The notes under the pieces were generated by a model that made no database searches, was not told where the DNA came from, and worked only from the letters and a program-made list of their open reading frames with translations. From contig NZ_CP017887.1 in NCBI RefSeq assembly GCF_001874645.1, positions 1 to 64,000 on the forward strand: 64,000 bases of DNA, given 5' to 3'. Source of the DNA: Pseudomonas frederiksbergensis (GTDB taxonomy: Bacteria > Pseudomonadota > Gammaproteobacteria > Pseudomonadales > Pseudomonadaceae). Position numbers and translations under genes: made by a program. Shown piece after piece: positions 17,438-26,067 of this stretch (its first letter is position 1; each line of letters begins with the position of its first letter).

Positions 17438-17814
17438 TTATAAGGGGTCTCATCGTTCAAGTGTTTGAATCCATTCAAAGCCTTAGGATTCTGCGTATTT
17501 AGTCTACATGAATACTAACCTTAAATAGTTACCTACCATCGTAGTCAATGACATGGCAGCGCGCCATCATTTTGACTGTTCAAGGGAAGTATTCTTGCTA
17601 GCGTCAAAAAAACTCAGAATCCTACAAAAGTGTAGGCTCAAACCACAGTTTAACCAAAAAATACCACGGTAAGCTGTGATAATTCCGCAGCTTTACGACG
17701 GCAACCTATTGCAACCCCCGACAACCCAAACTAGAATTCCGTCACAAATTAGGCGCCATTTTCCGTATCTCGCTGCGCTCATGCGTTGGGATACCAAAGA
17801 AAAGCCACGGAATT
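17438..17814. promoter_or_regulatory. Divergent promoter/operator region of the transfer switch
   Basis: 377 bp without a gene. TTTGAAT-CC-ATTCAAA (17464-17479) is a perfect palindrome near the repressor start. TAGGATTCTG (17484-17493) and CAGAATCCTA (17615-17624) form a distant inverted repeat, and the second runs into CCTACA-AAAG-TGTAGG (17621-17636). These are good candidates for repressor or activator binding sites controlling both directions. Confidence 0.6.
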
Positions 17815-18375
17815 ATGAGAAAAACACTTAGGATCATCGTCTTCAGCACGGCAGCAGCCTGCACCGCACCGAATGTTTTTGCGTTCGATTTGCGTGGGAC
17901 AGTGTGGGAGGAGTTTGGCAAGCCAAAAGCGTTGGATCCGTTGCTGCTTTATGCGGTGGCCCTCCAGGAAAGCCGAATAGCTGCTGGCGGATCTAAGGTT
18001 CGGCCGCACCCTTACGCAATCAATTGCAAGGGTACTGGCGCTTTTTACCCTGAGACTCGGGTAAAGGCAGAGGAGATTCTTCGTAGAGAGCTCAAGCGTA
18101 CCAACCTCTGCGATGTGGGGCTCATGCAAGTGAACATTCGATGGAACGGGTACCGGGTTGATCGCGTAGAGGATCTATTCGAACTAAGAACAAACGTGAA
18201 GGTAGGTGCGCAGATCCTGAGAGAGGCTATCGATGCTCGACCAGGAGACATGGAACTGGCCATCGGCGGTTACAACACCCAGAACCCCGATCTAGAGGAG
18301 ACAAGCCGCGATTATGCGAGAAAAGTCCTCTCTATTTGGCGACGGCTACAGATTTTGTCCGCCCAGGTGAAGTGA
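17815..18375 (+). CDS. VirB1-like lytic transglycosylase
   Basis: A 186-residue exported protein: the signal peptide ends near VFAFDL, followed by an SLT domain with catalytic Glu in LYAVALQESRI, then DVGLMQVNIRWNG and AIGGYNTQNP. It opens peptidoglycan locally so that the conjugation apparatus can be built. It is the first gene of an operon with FlhD-like and FlhC-like activators, matching the layout next to setDC and acaDC in SXT and IncA/C elements; its stop overlaps the next start (TGATG). Confidence 0.88.
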   Translation: MRKTLRIIVFSTAAACTAPNVFAFDLRGTVWEEFGKPKALDPLLLYAVALQESRIAAGGSKVRPHPYAINCKGTGAFYPETRVKAEEILRRELKRTNLCDVGLMQVNIRWNGYRVDRVEDLFELRTNVKVGAQILREAIDARPGDMELAIGGYNTQNPDLEETSRDYARKVLSIWRRLQILSAQVK

Positions 18376-18851
18376 TGTTTGAATCTCAGTTGCTTCTCGA
18401 AGCCCTCTCCTCACTCAGCCAATCACAACCTGATTCTTTCAGGAGCTTGACTGCATTCTCTCTCGCAGAGCGTGAGTGGATGAAAAAAGTCGACCATTCG
18501 ACCTACATGGGATTGGCCAGTAGTCCAGTCAGTCCGCTGACTATCAAATTTGATGACACTGCGACCTCTCAACTCAAAGACTCTGAAGACCTTTACAAGG
18601 TCATGTGTGTGCTTCTGGAGATTCGTGCGCAACTGAAGAGCGACAAACTCAAAGCCCAGTTACGGCACGGCCTCACGCGACAAATGGCGGGCTGGTTACA
18701 AAACGCAAACTTTCAATCTGTCCATGATGCCCTCCGTGGGGGACGTATCCAGTTCCAGTTGCGCGCCGGGACTGATGCTGCGGACAGAAACAGTGCATTA
18801 CAAACATTACGGATATTGGGCGGAAACGCTAAGCGAGGGAGAAAGCTATGA
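18375..18851 (+). CDS. FlhD-like transcription activator subunit
   Basis: A 158-residue protein from ATG 18375, overlapping the transglycosylase stop by one base. The C-terminal part, HGLTRQMAGWLQNANFQSVH then ALRGGRIQFQLRA and a following NSALQTL, matches the FlhD order LGI-x-MA-x-L-x-L-x-Q-x-LA-x-L-x-C-x-FR-x-L. FlhD pairs with FlhC to activate promoters; SetD and AcaD are its conjugative-element relatives. Similarity is distant but the next gene is clearly FlhC-like. Larger than FlhD (about 116 residues) through an N-terminal extension. Confidence 0.6.
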   Translation: MFESQLLLEALSSLSQSQPDSFRSLTAFSLAEREWMKKVDHSTYMGLASSPVSPLTIKFDDTATSQLKDSEDLYKVMCVLLEIRAQLKSDKLKAQLRHGLTRQMAGWLQNANFQSVHDALRGGRIQFQLRAGTDAADRNSALQTLRILGGNAKRGRKL

Positions 18852-19498
18852 GCCAGGCAGCATCATCGGACACCATCATCTTTGCGAGGAAGATGATCGG
18901 CGCAGGTTTTCGAAGTGTTGTGGTCAGAAACTCCACTGGGGTTTCAAGAAAGATCATTGAAAACATGCGAAAGAATTCCGACGCGCCTGAATCTTCGTGT
19001 GGGCCATTGAGTAGCGCTGAGACGTTGATCAAAAGCAATGCGGCTGCTGTCGAGGCAACCATTTTCTTGCTCAGCTATCGTCAACTGGCGATGAAGCCGG
19101 AAGAAGAAATCGATGTTGAAGCGGTGATCGCTGCATTCGACGTCTACCAGGATGCACACGGTGCTGCCCGAGGCGGAAAAGTCGATGAGACGGTTCTCCT
19201 CGATATCAATGACACCTGGGTCATTGCCCGAGATTATCGTTCTGCTGAATTGAGCGAGCATTACTGCGGTCACTGCGGGATATCGTTTTTTAGGCCCGTT
19301 CGTCTTTCTCAAAAGTCCTGCCCGCTGTGTCAACTGCAGGACGTCGAAGATCAGCCATCGGCATTTGATACTGGCCTTAATATTGCCCATGTGAGGGACG
19401 AGGCTTTAAAAATGCGCAACTGGGGTCAATCCGACGATGAAATAGCGCGTTCACTAGGTGTGTCCAGTGATGACGTTGAGAAGTTGCTAAGTCAGTAA
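18848..19498 (+). CDS. FlhC-like transcription activator subunit
   Basis: A 216-residue protein overlapping the FlhD-like gene by 4 nt. The central region, GVSRKIIENMRKNS then SAETLIKSNAAAVEATIFLL and AVIAAFDVYQDAH, ends in LLDINDTWVIARDYRSAEL and a zinc site CGHC-x15-CPLC, the diagnostic order of FlhC. It has a C-terminal addition ending in a small helix-turn-helix-like stretch (SDDEIARSLGVSSDDVEKLL). With its partner it probably forms a SetCD/AcaCD-type complex that switches on transfer genes, opposed by the divergent repressor. Confidence 0.75.
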   Translation: MSQAASSDTIIFARKMIGAGFRSVVVRNSTGVSRKIIENMRKNSDAPESSCGPLSSAETLIKSNAAAVEATIFLLSYRQLAMKPEEEIDVEAVIAAFDVYQDAHGAARGGKVDETVLLDINDTWVIARDYRSAELSEHYCGHCGISFFRPVRLSQKSCPLCQLQDVEDQPSAFDTGLNIAHVRDEALKMRNWGQSDDEIARSLGVSSDDVEKLLSQ

Positions 19499-19543
19499 AA
19501 CGAAAGGCCCTACCCTCCCCTCTCTCCACTACAGCAGCAGTAA

Positions 19544-21025
19544 ATGCACGTACAGACTGAAGAGCAGATCCACTGTGTGAACTCTGCTCTGCGAGCGGCA
19601 AACTCTTCCAAGCCATTGGTCATTGAGGCTGGTGCGGGATGTGGGAAGACTACCACTCTACAGTCAATCTCCTCCGCGCTGTTCCAAACAGGCCATGCGA
19701 ACCAGCTGTACCTCGCTTACAACTCCGCTTTGGCTGCCGCCGGAAGAGATGCTTTCCCGAGTGGTGTCGAGGTTAGAACGGTTCATAGCGCTGCCTATCG
19801 CGCGCTTTCTAAAGCCTTGGTACACCGCAAGACAGGCACCGTTTACAGCAAGCACATCATCGATGCGCTTGCTCTAGATGGTCGATCAGGGATTCCGGAC
19901 AAGTTCGCCTATGCCAGAGCGCTACTCACATCAATGGAGCGCTTCTGTGCATCAGCAGACAACAACATATGTCTGGATCACATAGCCCACTGGCTGCTGC
20001 ATGACTCCATTAGCAAGGAGCAGGCAATAGCGGATACCCAGAGCTTGTTCCAGCTAGTCTCCCCTCTTAGCAAAAGCAACATTCCCGTAAGCCACGACGC
20101 TTATCTGAAAACCTGGCACCTCCTGGGCGCACCAGGTATGAACGAATATGACTCGGTTCTTGTCGACGAGGCCCAAGACAGCTCGGCGGTCATGCTTGCG
20201 TGCTTGGAGCATGCGAACAATCTGATCGCTGTCGGTGATTCTGCACAGCAGATCTACGCATTCAGGGGCGCTGTAGACGCTTTGAGAAACATGGATGGGA
20301 TGCGTTGCTCTCTATCGCAAAGTTTCCGGTTCGGTCCCGAGGTAGCAATTCTTGCGAATAAGCTGCTTCAAAAGAAGAAGGTTAAACCTAGCTTGTTCCT
20401 GAAAGGTATGGCTGCCAAGGGCACAACCCTAACTGCTGCGCCGAAGGGCGAAGCAGTTACCAAAATTTATAGAACCAATGCAGAGCTCGTGAAAGACGCA
20501 CTAATGCTGTACGACTACAACCGTTCGGATCAGGTTTTCGTCATTGGAGATCTTGAAGATTTGGCATTGAAGGTCCGCACTGCTTTCGACCTAAAGTCAG
20601 GGGTGCAAAGCGGGAAAAAACACCCATCATTCTTTCAGTTCAAATCATTTTCTGAGGCTGAAGTCTGGGCTGAGAAATATGCCGACGCGGAGATTGCTCA
20701 GATAATATCGATGACGAAGGAGTTTGATTCCCGATCAAGCGATGTCGTTGGGATGCTGGAAAGTATAGGGGCTCGCACTAAAGCCTATAAGAAACCACCT
20801 AGTGATGCGAAGTTTGTTCTAACAACGGCTCATCGATGCAAGGGGCTGGAATGGGCGAACACAATCATAGCGTCTGACTTTGATAAATTGTTCACCCCGT
20901 TCAACCAGAAACGTCTTGGTTCTAAGGTTGATGATGAACTGAACCTTCTTTACGTTGCATTGACTCGTGGTATACAAACGGTCGACATTAGAAGCTCTTA
21001 TCTGATGGATATCGCCAAAGCATAA
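19544..21025 (+). CDS. Superfamily 1 (UvrD/Rep-like) DNA helicase
   Basis: A compact 493-residue SF1 helicase: Walker A IEAGAGCGKTTTL, motif Ia YNSALAAAGR, motif II VLVDEAQDSS, motif III GDSAQQIYAFRGA, motif IV-like LSQSFRFGPEVA, and motif VI LNLLYVALTRG. It is shorter than UvrD and resembles F-box helicase (FBH1)-type and plasmid helicases that strip RecA-type filaments or restart forks. It begins 45 nt after the FlhC-like gene and may share its transcript. No nuclease domain is visible. Confidence 0.88.
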   Translation: MHVQTEEQIHCVNSALRAANSSKPLVIEAGAGCGKTTTLQSISSALFQTGHANQLYLAYNSALAAAGRDAFPSGVEVRTVHSAAYRALSKALVHRKTGTVYSKHIIDALALDGRSGIPDKFAYARALLTSMERFCASADNNICLDHIAHWLLHDSISKEQAIADTQSLFQLVSPLSKSNIPVSHDAYLKTWHLLGAPGMNEYDSVLVDEAQDSSAVMLACLEHANNLIAVGDSAQQIYAFRGAVDALRNMDGMRCSLSQSFRFGPEVAILANKLLQKKKVKPSLFLKGMAAKGTTLTAAPKGEAVTKIYRTNAELVKDALMLYDYNRSDQVFVIGDLEDLALKVRTAFDLKSGVQSGKKHPSFFQFKSFSEAEVWAEKYADAEIAQIISMTKEFDSRSSDVVGMLESIGARTKAYKKPPSDAKFVLTTAHRCKGLEWANTIIASDFDKLFTPFNQKRLGSKVDDELNLLYVALTRGIQTVDIRSSYLMDIAKA

Positions 21026-21091
21026 TACTGGTGATCTACCCTCCCCCCTCCCGCTTCCACCCTCTAAGGCTTACATGATTGGCTGACGTTA

Positions 21092-21234
21092 GTCATTCGT
21101 TAGTCATTCGCTAGTCGTTCAGCCGCCATCCAGCCGCTGCATGAAGACTATCCAACATCCTTCTGTCGGCCTTCAGTCGTTCGCACGAACGACACCTTAA
21201 TGCGCTATCCTTTCTTCCTGTTCTACTGTCGTTC
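21092..21234. repeat. GTCGTTC-type repeats upstream of parAB
   Basis: GTCATTC at about 21092 and 21103, GTCGTTC at 21114-21120, a perfect GTCGTTC-GCAC-GAACGAC palindrome at 21176-21193, and GTCGTTC at 21228-21234. The same arms occur before the ParM-like gene, so both partition regions seem to carry sites for one protein. Confidence 0.6.
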
Positions 21235-21284
21235 AGGAGAGCCGCTGTAGAATGGCTTGAACTTTGATCACCATCAAAGAGCCT

Positions 21285-21863
21285 GTTCCTACTAGGAACG
21301 GGTTGCCGAATTGGAACGCGCATTGCGTGCCGACGGTGTTCCTACTAGGAACACGGTTTCTTCGAATTATGAATACAAACGGCGTTACCGCAATTGAAGA
21401 GGGAGCTAGGGTCGATGGTGTCGCATCACGACAATCATCTGGGTTGTCAGCGACGGGCACCAAATGTTCCTAGTAGGAACGGGACGGCGGACTCTACAGT
21501 GTCGTGTCCTACCCCTACCACTATGCCAAGTAGGACAACGCCGCTGCAGATTTCGAACAAAAAAAATCACAGCCAACGAACCGTAAACTAAGCTGATCGG
21601 TAGCCGGCGACGAGCCTTATCGGACCTGCCTGTCGTTAAGGGCTGGATATCGTTCCTACTAGGAACAAGGTGGAACAGCTCGCTTTTTGTGGATTTCAAG
21701 ATGGACGACTGTAGAATGGCCTCGTATCGACTTGGTCGATCCTCCACGACGCTGATGTTCAGAGCAGTACCACTGCAGAGCTATCGGGCGTAAGCCGTGG
21801 AAATCAACCAAAGATAGAAAATCAACGAGGGGCGCATCTAGATCGAGCGTTCCTAGTAGGAAC
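21285..21863. repeat. Five perfect 15-bp palindromes: candidate parS array
   Basis: GTTCCTACTAGGAAC at 21285-21299, 21338-21352 and 21652-21666, and GTTCCTAGTAGGAAC at 21466-21480 and 21849-21863. All are perfect palindromes apart from the central base, in an otherwise non-coding 900-bp region ending 70 nt before parA. A looser relative, GTCCTAC...GTAGGAC, lies at about 21508-21536. Position and symmetry fit a centromere bound by the ParB encoded downstream, though binding by ParA or another repressor is not excluded. Confidence 0.75.
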
Positions 21864-21934
21864 AGGGTATCGGTGCTTGCGTTCTTCAAACGTGCGGTAG
21901 CATCAGATCAACATTTTCAAATGGGAGTTGAGCT

Positions 21935-22747
21935 GTGGGAAGCACGCCAAAGTTGAAGAGGACAGTTGTTCTCGTAATCGCGAATCACAAGGGTGGGGCT
22001 GCAAAAACAACAACGGGTATCAATTTGGGGGACAACATCGCGCAGATGGGCAAGTCAGTTTGCCTCCTTGATATGGATCCCCAGGCAAATGCCAGTCGAC
22101 ACATAGGGTTGAGCCACCCATCAGAAATTCAATATACCGCGGCAGAAATGCTGTCGATCGTGGAGTTACCACTGGCACTGTTCATTCATGACGAAACGCG
22201 AGTTGAAGGGGTATCGCTGATTTATGGTTCGATTGGTCTTGAAAATTCCGATGACTTACTGAGGGCCGAACCGCGTCCGAACGAAGTGCTGAAGGAGCGA
22301 CTTGCTCCCCTTATGGGCACGGCTGACTTCATTATCATTGACTGCCCACCAAGTCTGAAATTGCTGACTACGAACGCACTGGCGGCTGGGACCCACTTGA
22401 TTGTTCCGGTTGAATCGGGCGATGCGTATGGCCTGCATGGTCATGAAGACTTGCTAAGTCGGGTTAAGAAAATCAAACAGATTAATCCAGAATTGATAAA
22501 TCTAGGGGTGCTGCTCAATCGTCATGATCAGCGCCAGGTGGTCTGTAAAAACATGGAAGAGAACGCAGCGAGTCTCTACGGGACAGTTGTCCCTGTAAAA
22601 TTGGGTACAACTACGAAGGTGAAGCAAGCATCAAGCCTGCAAATGACACTGCGTCAACTGGATAGCGGGAACACTGTAAGCCAGCAGTTCCGGCAACTGG
22701 CGGAGTGGCTTGTTGAGGAAACTAGAGAGTTCAGGGGGGAAGCATAA
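21935..22747 (+). CDS. parA: ParA partition ATPase
   Basis: A 270-residue deviant Walker ATPase: ANHKGGAAKTTTGINLG, then CLLDMDPQANAS, FIIIDCPPSLKLLTTNAL and LIVPVESGDAYGL. It positions plasmids by binding the nucleoid in its ATP form. There is no N-terminal HTH, so it is shorter than type Ia ParA. The start is GTG 21935 with GGGAG 7 nt upstream; the ATG at 21921 is in another frame. Its stop overlaps the parB start (TAATG). Confidence 0.92.
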   Translation: MGSTPKLKRTVVLVIANHKGGAAKTTTGINLGDNIAQMGKSVCLLDMDPQANASRHIGLSHPSEIQYTAAEMLSIVELPLALFIHDETRVEGVSLIYGSIGLENSDDLLRAEPRPNEVLKERLAPLMGTADFIIIDCPPSLKLLTTNALAAGTHLIVPVESGDAYGLHGHEDLLSRVKKIKQINPELINLGVLLNRHDQRQVVCKNMEENAASLYGTVVPVKLGTTTKVKQASSLQMTLRQLDSGNTVSQQFRQLAEWLVEETREFRGEA

Positions 22748-23715
22748 TGGGTGCGAAACAAGATGTTACTTCCCCGAAACCTCAAGCAGCAGCAAAAAGG
22801 CCGGGCTTGGCGGATATGTTGAAAAACTCATTGTCACAGCAAATGAGTCAACATCGGGAGATGCAGCCGAACGAGGATGACGAGCAGGGGGCGCGTATTG
22901 CTCAGCCTCTAAGGGTTGATTTGATCGACCCCAACCCTTATCAACCTCGAATGTCTTTTGACGCAGAGGAAATTGAAGAGCTTGCTCAGTCCATCGATGA
23001 ATTAGGCTTACAAAGCCCTATTACCGTCAGAGTGAAAGGTGAGCGGTTTGAGCTTGTCACTGGCGAATGCCGCCTAAAAGCTCACAAAGTGCTCGGAAGG
23101 ATAATGATCAGCTCCTTCGTAGTACAGATAGACGACGAAACCAGTGCTGCGAATGCATTGCAGGAAAATGTACAGCGTAAGAATCTCTCTGATTTCGAGA
23201 TATTTAACTCGATAATGCGAATGAGGGCTGACTTCAAATCGAGCAAGACGATCAAGCAAAAAATCAAAATCAGTAAAGCCCACTTGTCGAGAATTGATGC
23301 TTTCGAGGTGTTTACACCAGGTGCGATTGAGATCCTGAGGAAGAACCCGAAAATCATGGGCAGCAATACAGCTGGGGCCCTTCGATCAGCATTGAATCTG
23401 CTTCCTGAACTTGATAAAACCGCAATTGATGACGCTTTCTGCAAGGCTCTCAGGGACCTAACGAGTAATAAAATCAAGCAGAATGCTTTTGTCAGTGCCG
23501 TGCTTTCTCAGCTAGGTGTTACAAAACCCTCCAAGCCCATAACAGCATCGTCGGATATTCAGAAGGAGGGTGTAGCTATCGCATATGTGAAAGACACCAA
23601 GAAAGAACGTGTGATCTATCTAGATAAGAAAGAGTTCACAGAGGATCAATTTAAAAGCATTTGGGATTACATAAAGTCAGTATCCCCGACCAGTAAAGAG
23701 AAGGGCGCCCAGTAA
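22747..23715 (+). CDS. parB: ParB centromere-binding protein
   Basis: A 322-residue ParB/Spo0J-type protein. The N-terminal CTPase-type domain shows DPNPYQPRMSFDAEEIEELA, then LQSPITVRV and ELVTGECRLKAHK (GECR instead of the usual GERR), followed by ALQENVQRKNLSDFEIFNSI and an HTH region ISKAHLSRIDAFE. The C-terminal part would dimerise. It overlaps parA by one base and probably binds the palindromes upstream of parA. Confidence 0.9.
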   Translation: MGAKQDVTSPKPQAAAKRPGLADMLKNSLSQQMSQHREMQPNEDDEQGARIAQPLRVDLIDPNPYQPRMSFDAEEIEELAQSIDELGLQSPITVRVKGERFELVTGECRLKAHKVLGRIMISSFVVQIDDETSAANALQENVQRKNLSDFEIFNSIMRMRADFKSSKTIKQKIKISKAHLSRIDAFEVFTPGAIEILRKNPKIMGSNTAGALRSALNLLPELDKTAIDDAFCKALRDLTSNKIKQNAFVSAVLSQLGVTKPSKPITASSDIQKEGVAIAYVKDTKKERVIYLDKKEFTEDQFKSIWDYIKSVSPTSKEKGAQ

Positions 23716-23816
23716 TTAAAGTGGCCGGAGTGCAACTTCGCGTTCTGGCCTTCTTTCGAATCCAGCCAATCCTAAATAATCTTAACCATCAATTACCACA
23801 ATCGATTAGAGCCCTT

Positions 23817-24290
23817 ATGATTTCCCAAGCCCAGTTGCTAAGAGCGGCTTTCCAGTATTTACGGGTCAAAACTGAAGAGGATTGCCCAGGGCGCGAACAA
23901 AAGGCCTCGTTACTTCTTGCAGAATTGTTGACGCTGGTGCTGTTGAGAAACAGGAATCGAAAACTTGATGACAGCTATCCGTGGAAGGTCAGCGACCTAG
24001 CATCCCAGAAAACTGAAGATTGCTTGAAAAATGGAGGAGGGAAGTGGGAGTCATTAATTTGTCGCGATCCAGCCAGTCATGCTTTGTATTTAAGCTGGCT
24101 TGGTATGGAGCGAATGACAGCAGGAAAAGACGTTTTAACTCCCGATGATTTAATTTTTTTGGGACATAAAGGGATGGTCATGGAAGGGCTGGCAATACCA
24201 GATTTGATCGGTTTAGATGATGAGGAGGCGAGGGCGGTTGCGGAGCTCATCGGGTCCTACCTCCAGCGATTTGAGATCAGACCTAGATAG
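23817..24290 (+). CDS. Hypothetical protein downstream of parAB
   Basis: A helical protein of 157 residues if started at ATG 23817; a GTG at 23721, 5 nt after parB, would add 32 residues. It contains KASLLLAELLTLVLLRNRNR and DDEEARAVAELIGSYLQRF and no motif I recognise. Tight placement after parB suggests co-transcription and perhaps a role in plasmid maintenance. It meets a convergent gene with an 8-nt overlap. Confidence 0.6.
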   Translation: MISQAQLLRAAFQYLRVKTEEDCPGREQKASLLLAELLTLVLLRNRNRKLDDSYPWKVSDLASQKTEDCLKNGGGKWESLICRDPASHALYLSWLGMERMTAGKDVLTPDDLIFLGHKGMVMEGLAIPDLIGLDDEEARAVAELIGSYLQRFEIRPR

Positions 24291-24762
24291 GAGGAGTCGC
24301 TTTGGCCTGATTGTGCAGTAGCCTGCCAGTCGTCAGTCGGAGGATTTCGAGAGCGTCATGTACAGGACATTTTGAATAGAGAGCGAGTTGGGATAAACCC
24401 AGCCTCCCAATACTAAAAGCATCTGCAGGGCCAATCGGCACTGCAACCCGTTTCCCCCCTTCAGATACTCGGCAGAATATTCTTCCGCTTGCCGATTGAT
24501 TTTCCAGCATCAACGATTTGTTCCCAGAACCGTGGTTCGCTGCTGTAAACGTTGGTGTCCACCCAAAAATCGAAGCTAGGAGGGCAGGGAGTTCCCTGGT
24601 GGTCACCTGGAAAATTATCTTGTCGTCCCACTGATATTTATTCGGCTCGCCATTGGCAGCTTCGATCAGCAGTGTGGGATCACCTGCTTCAGTAACTGTC
24701 GGTTCAAATTTCAGCGCTCCGCTGCCGCCATAGACAGTAAACCCAATTCTAGTGGCTTTCAT
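24283..24762 (-). CDS. Hypothetical beta-rich protein
   Basis: A 159-residue protein, mostly beta strand in the first 100 residues (GALKFEPTVTEAGDPTLLIE, then KIIFQVTTRELPALLASIFG), ending in a helical region (SQLALYSKCPVHDALEILRL). The layout recalls small plasmid single-strand binding proteins of the PC4/Whirly type, but that is only an impression. It is convergent with the gene after parB and divergent from the Tus-like gene. Confidence 0.6.
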   Translation of the reverse strand: MKATRIGFTVYGGSGALKFEPTVTEAGDPTLLIEAANGEPNKYQWDDKIIFQVTTRELPALLASIFGWTPTFTAANHGSGNKSLMLENQSASGRIFCRVSEGGKRVAVPIGPADAFSIGRLGLSQLALYSKCPVHDALEILRLTTGRLLHNQAKATPPI

Positions 24763-24789
24763 GCATATGACCCCAAGATCCTGTAGCTC

Positions 24790-24977
24790 GTAATACCAGC
24801 CCTATACTACCAAATCACAACGCCCTCAACTCCGAAATCCCGGCTCGGCCACTGATTGCAGCGCTTCGCGCGATGGGAGGGAAAAGGGAAGGTAGGTTGA
24901 AGGTGGAAGGTAGGGAGAATGGACGGGGAAGAGGGTATATGGTTTATATTGAACATCGAGCATAGGGCTGGTATTAC
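24790..24977. promoter_or_regulatory. Perfect 16-bp inverted repeat upstream of the Tus-like gene
   Basis: GTAATACCAGCCCTAT at 24790-24805 reappears as its exact reverse complement at 24962-24977. With the Tus-like start placed at 25057, both copies lie in the non-coding region between divergent genes. E. coli tus is autoregulated by a Ter site just upstream, so these may be Ter-like sites in opposite orientation, or operators of another protein. Confidence 0.6.
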
Positions 24978-25056
24978 GCTGTTCGGCTTGGACCATGGGA
25001 ATGGCGCCACAAAGAACATGACCTTAGTGAACGTATGCGCTGGTAAGGGGGGAGCG

Positions 25057-26010
25057 ATGATTTTCGACTTACACGATGCGTGGAACGATATGAACCGCGC
25101 GCAGCATGATTTCAATTCAGAGTGGATGTCCAAAGTCGTTGCAGCACAGGTATGGGTTTTGCCAATAAAGGCCACCGCTCAAAGTTCAAACGCGATTACA
25201 CCAATAATGTTGGAAGGGCAGGAGGCTATCGAAGCTTCAAGTAGGGCCATGGCACAGTTTGAAAAGGAAGAGACTCAACACCCAGGAACGGTGATGCGTC
25301 TACCTGGCTGGATAGGCGTTCATACCTCGGTACTCGCTTCGGCCCGTGCGGCAAATAGGGCTCGGCAGAGTTTCTTGGATCTGCTCGACACTGAAACCCA
25401 AAAATCAAATCTAAAGACAATGTCCAAAGGGAAATATGCCCGGACGGTTTTAAAAGTACAGGTGGTTCTTAAGCAGATTGAACGCCGGATCCAGGTGTTT
25501 GACGGAACGCCACGACGTATTCTTTTCACCTGGGCGGGGAATACAGCCGCGCCGGAAATGGTGGCTCTCTCGACGGTTATCGAAAAGCTGCAGATGCAGT
25601 TGGAAGATGCTGTCCGTGCAGAGGATCTACCAAAAGAACAACAACGCCGAATGGAACTGAGAGCACTCAGTGGATTGAGTCAGGATGCTGTAATGCATCG
25701 ATACAGACCAATTGCCCCACATCCGCGCGTAATGCTCTACTTTGGAGAAGGTGCTCGATACGATGCCATGCCACACGCCAACCTACCTATTTTCGTTGTC
25801 ATGGATGAAAAAGCTCCCTGGCCAAGAGTGGATGGCTTAGGGACGTTCGATCCAGAAAAGGCTCGGCGTCTCCGATCGGACAAGGCAACTCGCCAACCCG
25901 TCATTCCGCGGTTGGACCTTTACCTACAGACGGATCGCGAGTCCGGTAACGGCGAGGTGGGTCACGGGACAGCTCTGCCCCTGGACTCAACGTACAACCA
26001 AAAAACGTAG
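25057..26010 (+). CDS. Tus-like replication terminus-binding protein
   Basis: From ATG 25057, with GGGGGGAG just upstream, the product is 317 residues; E. coli Tus has 309. The order of features matches Tus: a start MIFDLHDAWNDMNRAQHDFN, then VMRLPGWIGV, ILFTWAGNTAAPEMVAL (Tus RFGWANKHIIKNL), HRYRPIAPHPRVMLYFGEGA (Tus KVQPIARVWY), LPIFVVMDEKAPWPRVDGLG, and the end RQPVIPRLDLYLQTD (Tus LRLIIPRLHLYV). Tus bound to Ter blocks DnaB in one direction. Pseudomonads are not known for Tus-Ter systems, so a plasmid copy is noteworthy. An upstream extension to 24919 lacks Tus similarity. Confidence 0.75.
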   Translation: MIFDLHDAWNDMNRAQHDFNSEWMSKVVAAQVWVLPIKATAQSSNAITPIMLEGQEAIEASSRAMAQFEKEETQHPGTVMRLPGWIGVHTSVLASARAANRARQSFLDLLDTETQKSNLKTMSKGKYARTVLKVQVVLKQIERRIQVFDGTPRRILFTWAGNTAAPEMVALSTVIEKLQMQLEDAVRAEDLPKEQQRRMELRALSGLSQDAVMHRYRPIAPHPRVMLYFGEGARYDAMPHANLPIFVVMDEKAPWPRVDGLGTFDPEKARRLRSDKATRQPVIPRLDLYLQTDRESGNGEVGHGTALPLDSTYNQKT

Positions 26011-26067
26011 AGGACTTGCATTAAATCGGAGGGGGTTACAATGGAAGTACAAACCGAGGAGAACCCC

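Noticed and set aside
21111..21889. Several short open frames with repeated VPSRN/VPTRN peptides
   Set aside because: The repeated peptides are translations of the GTTCC palindromes; no starts or composition support coding.
24919..25056. Longer N-terminus for the Tus-like protein
   Set aside because: The extra 46 residues have no Tus counterpart, while ATG 25057 has a strong ribosome binding site and gives the family length.
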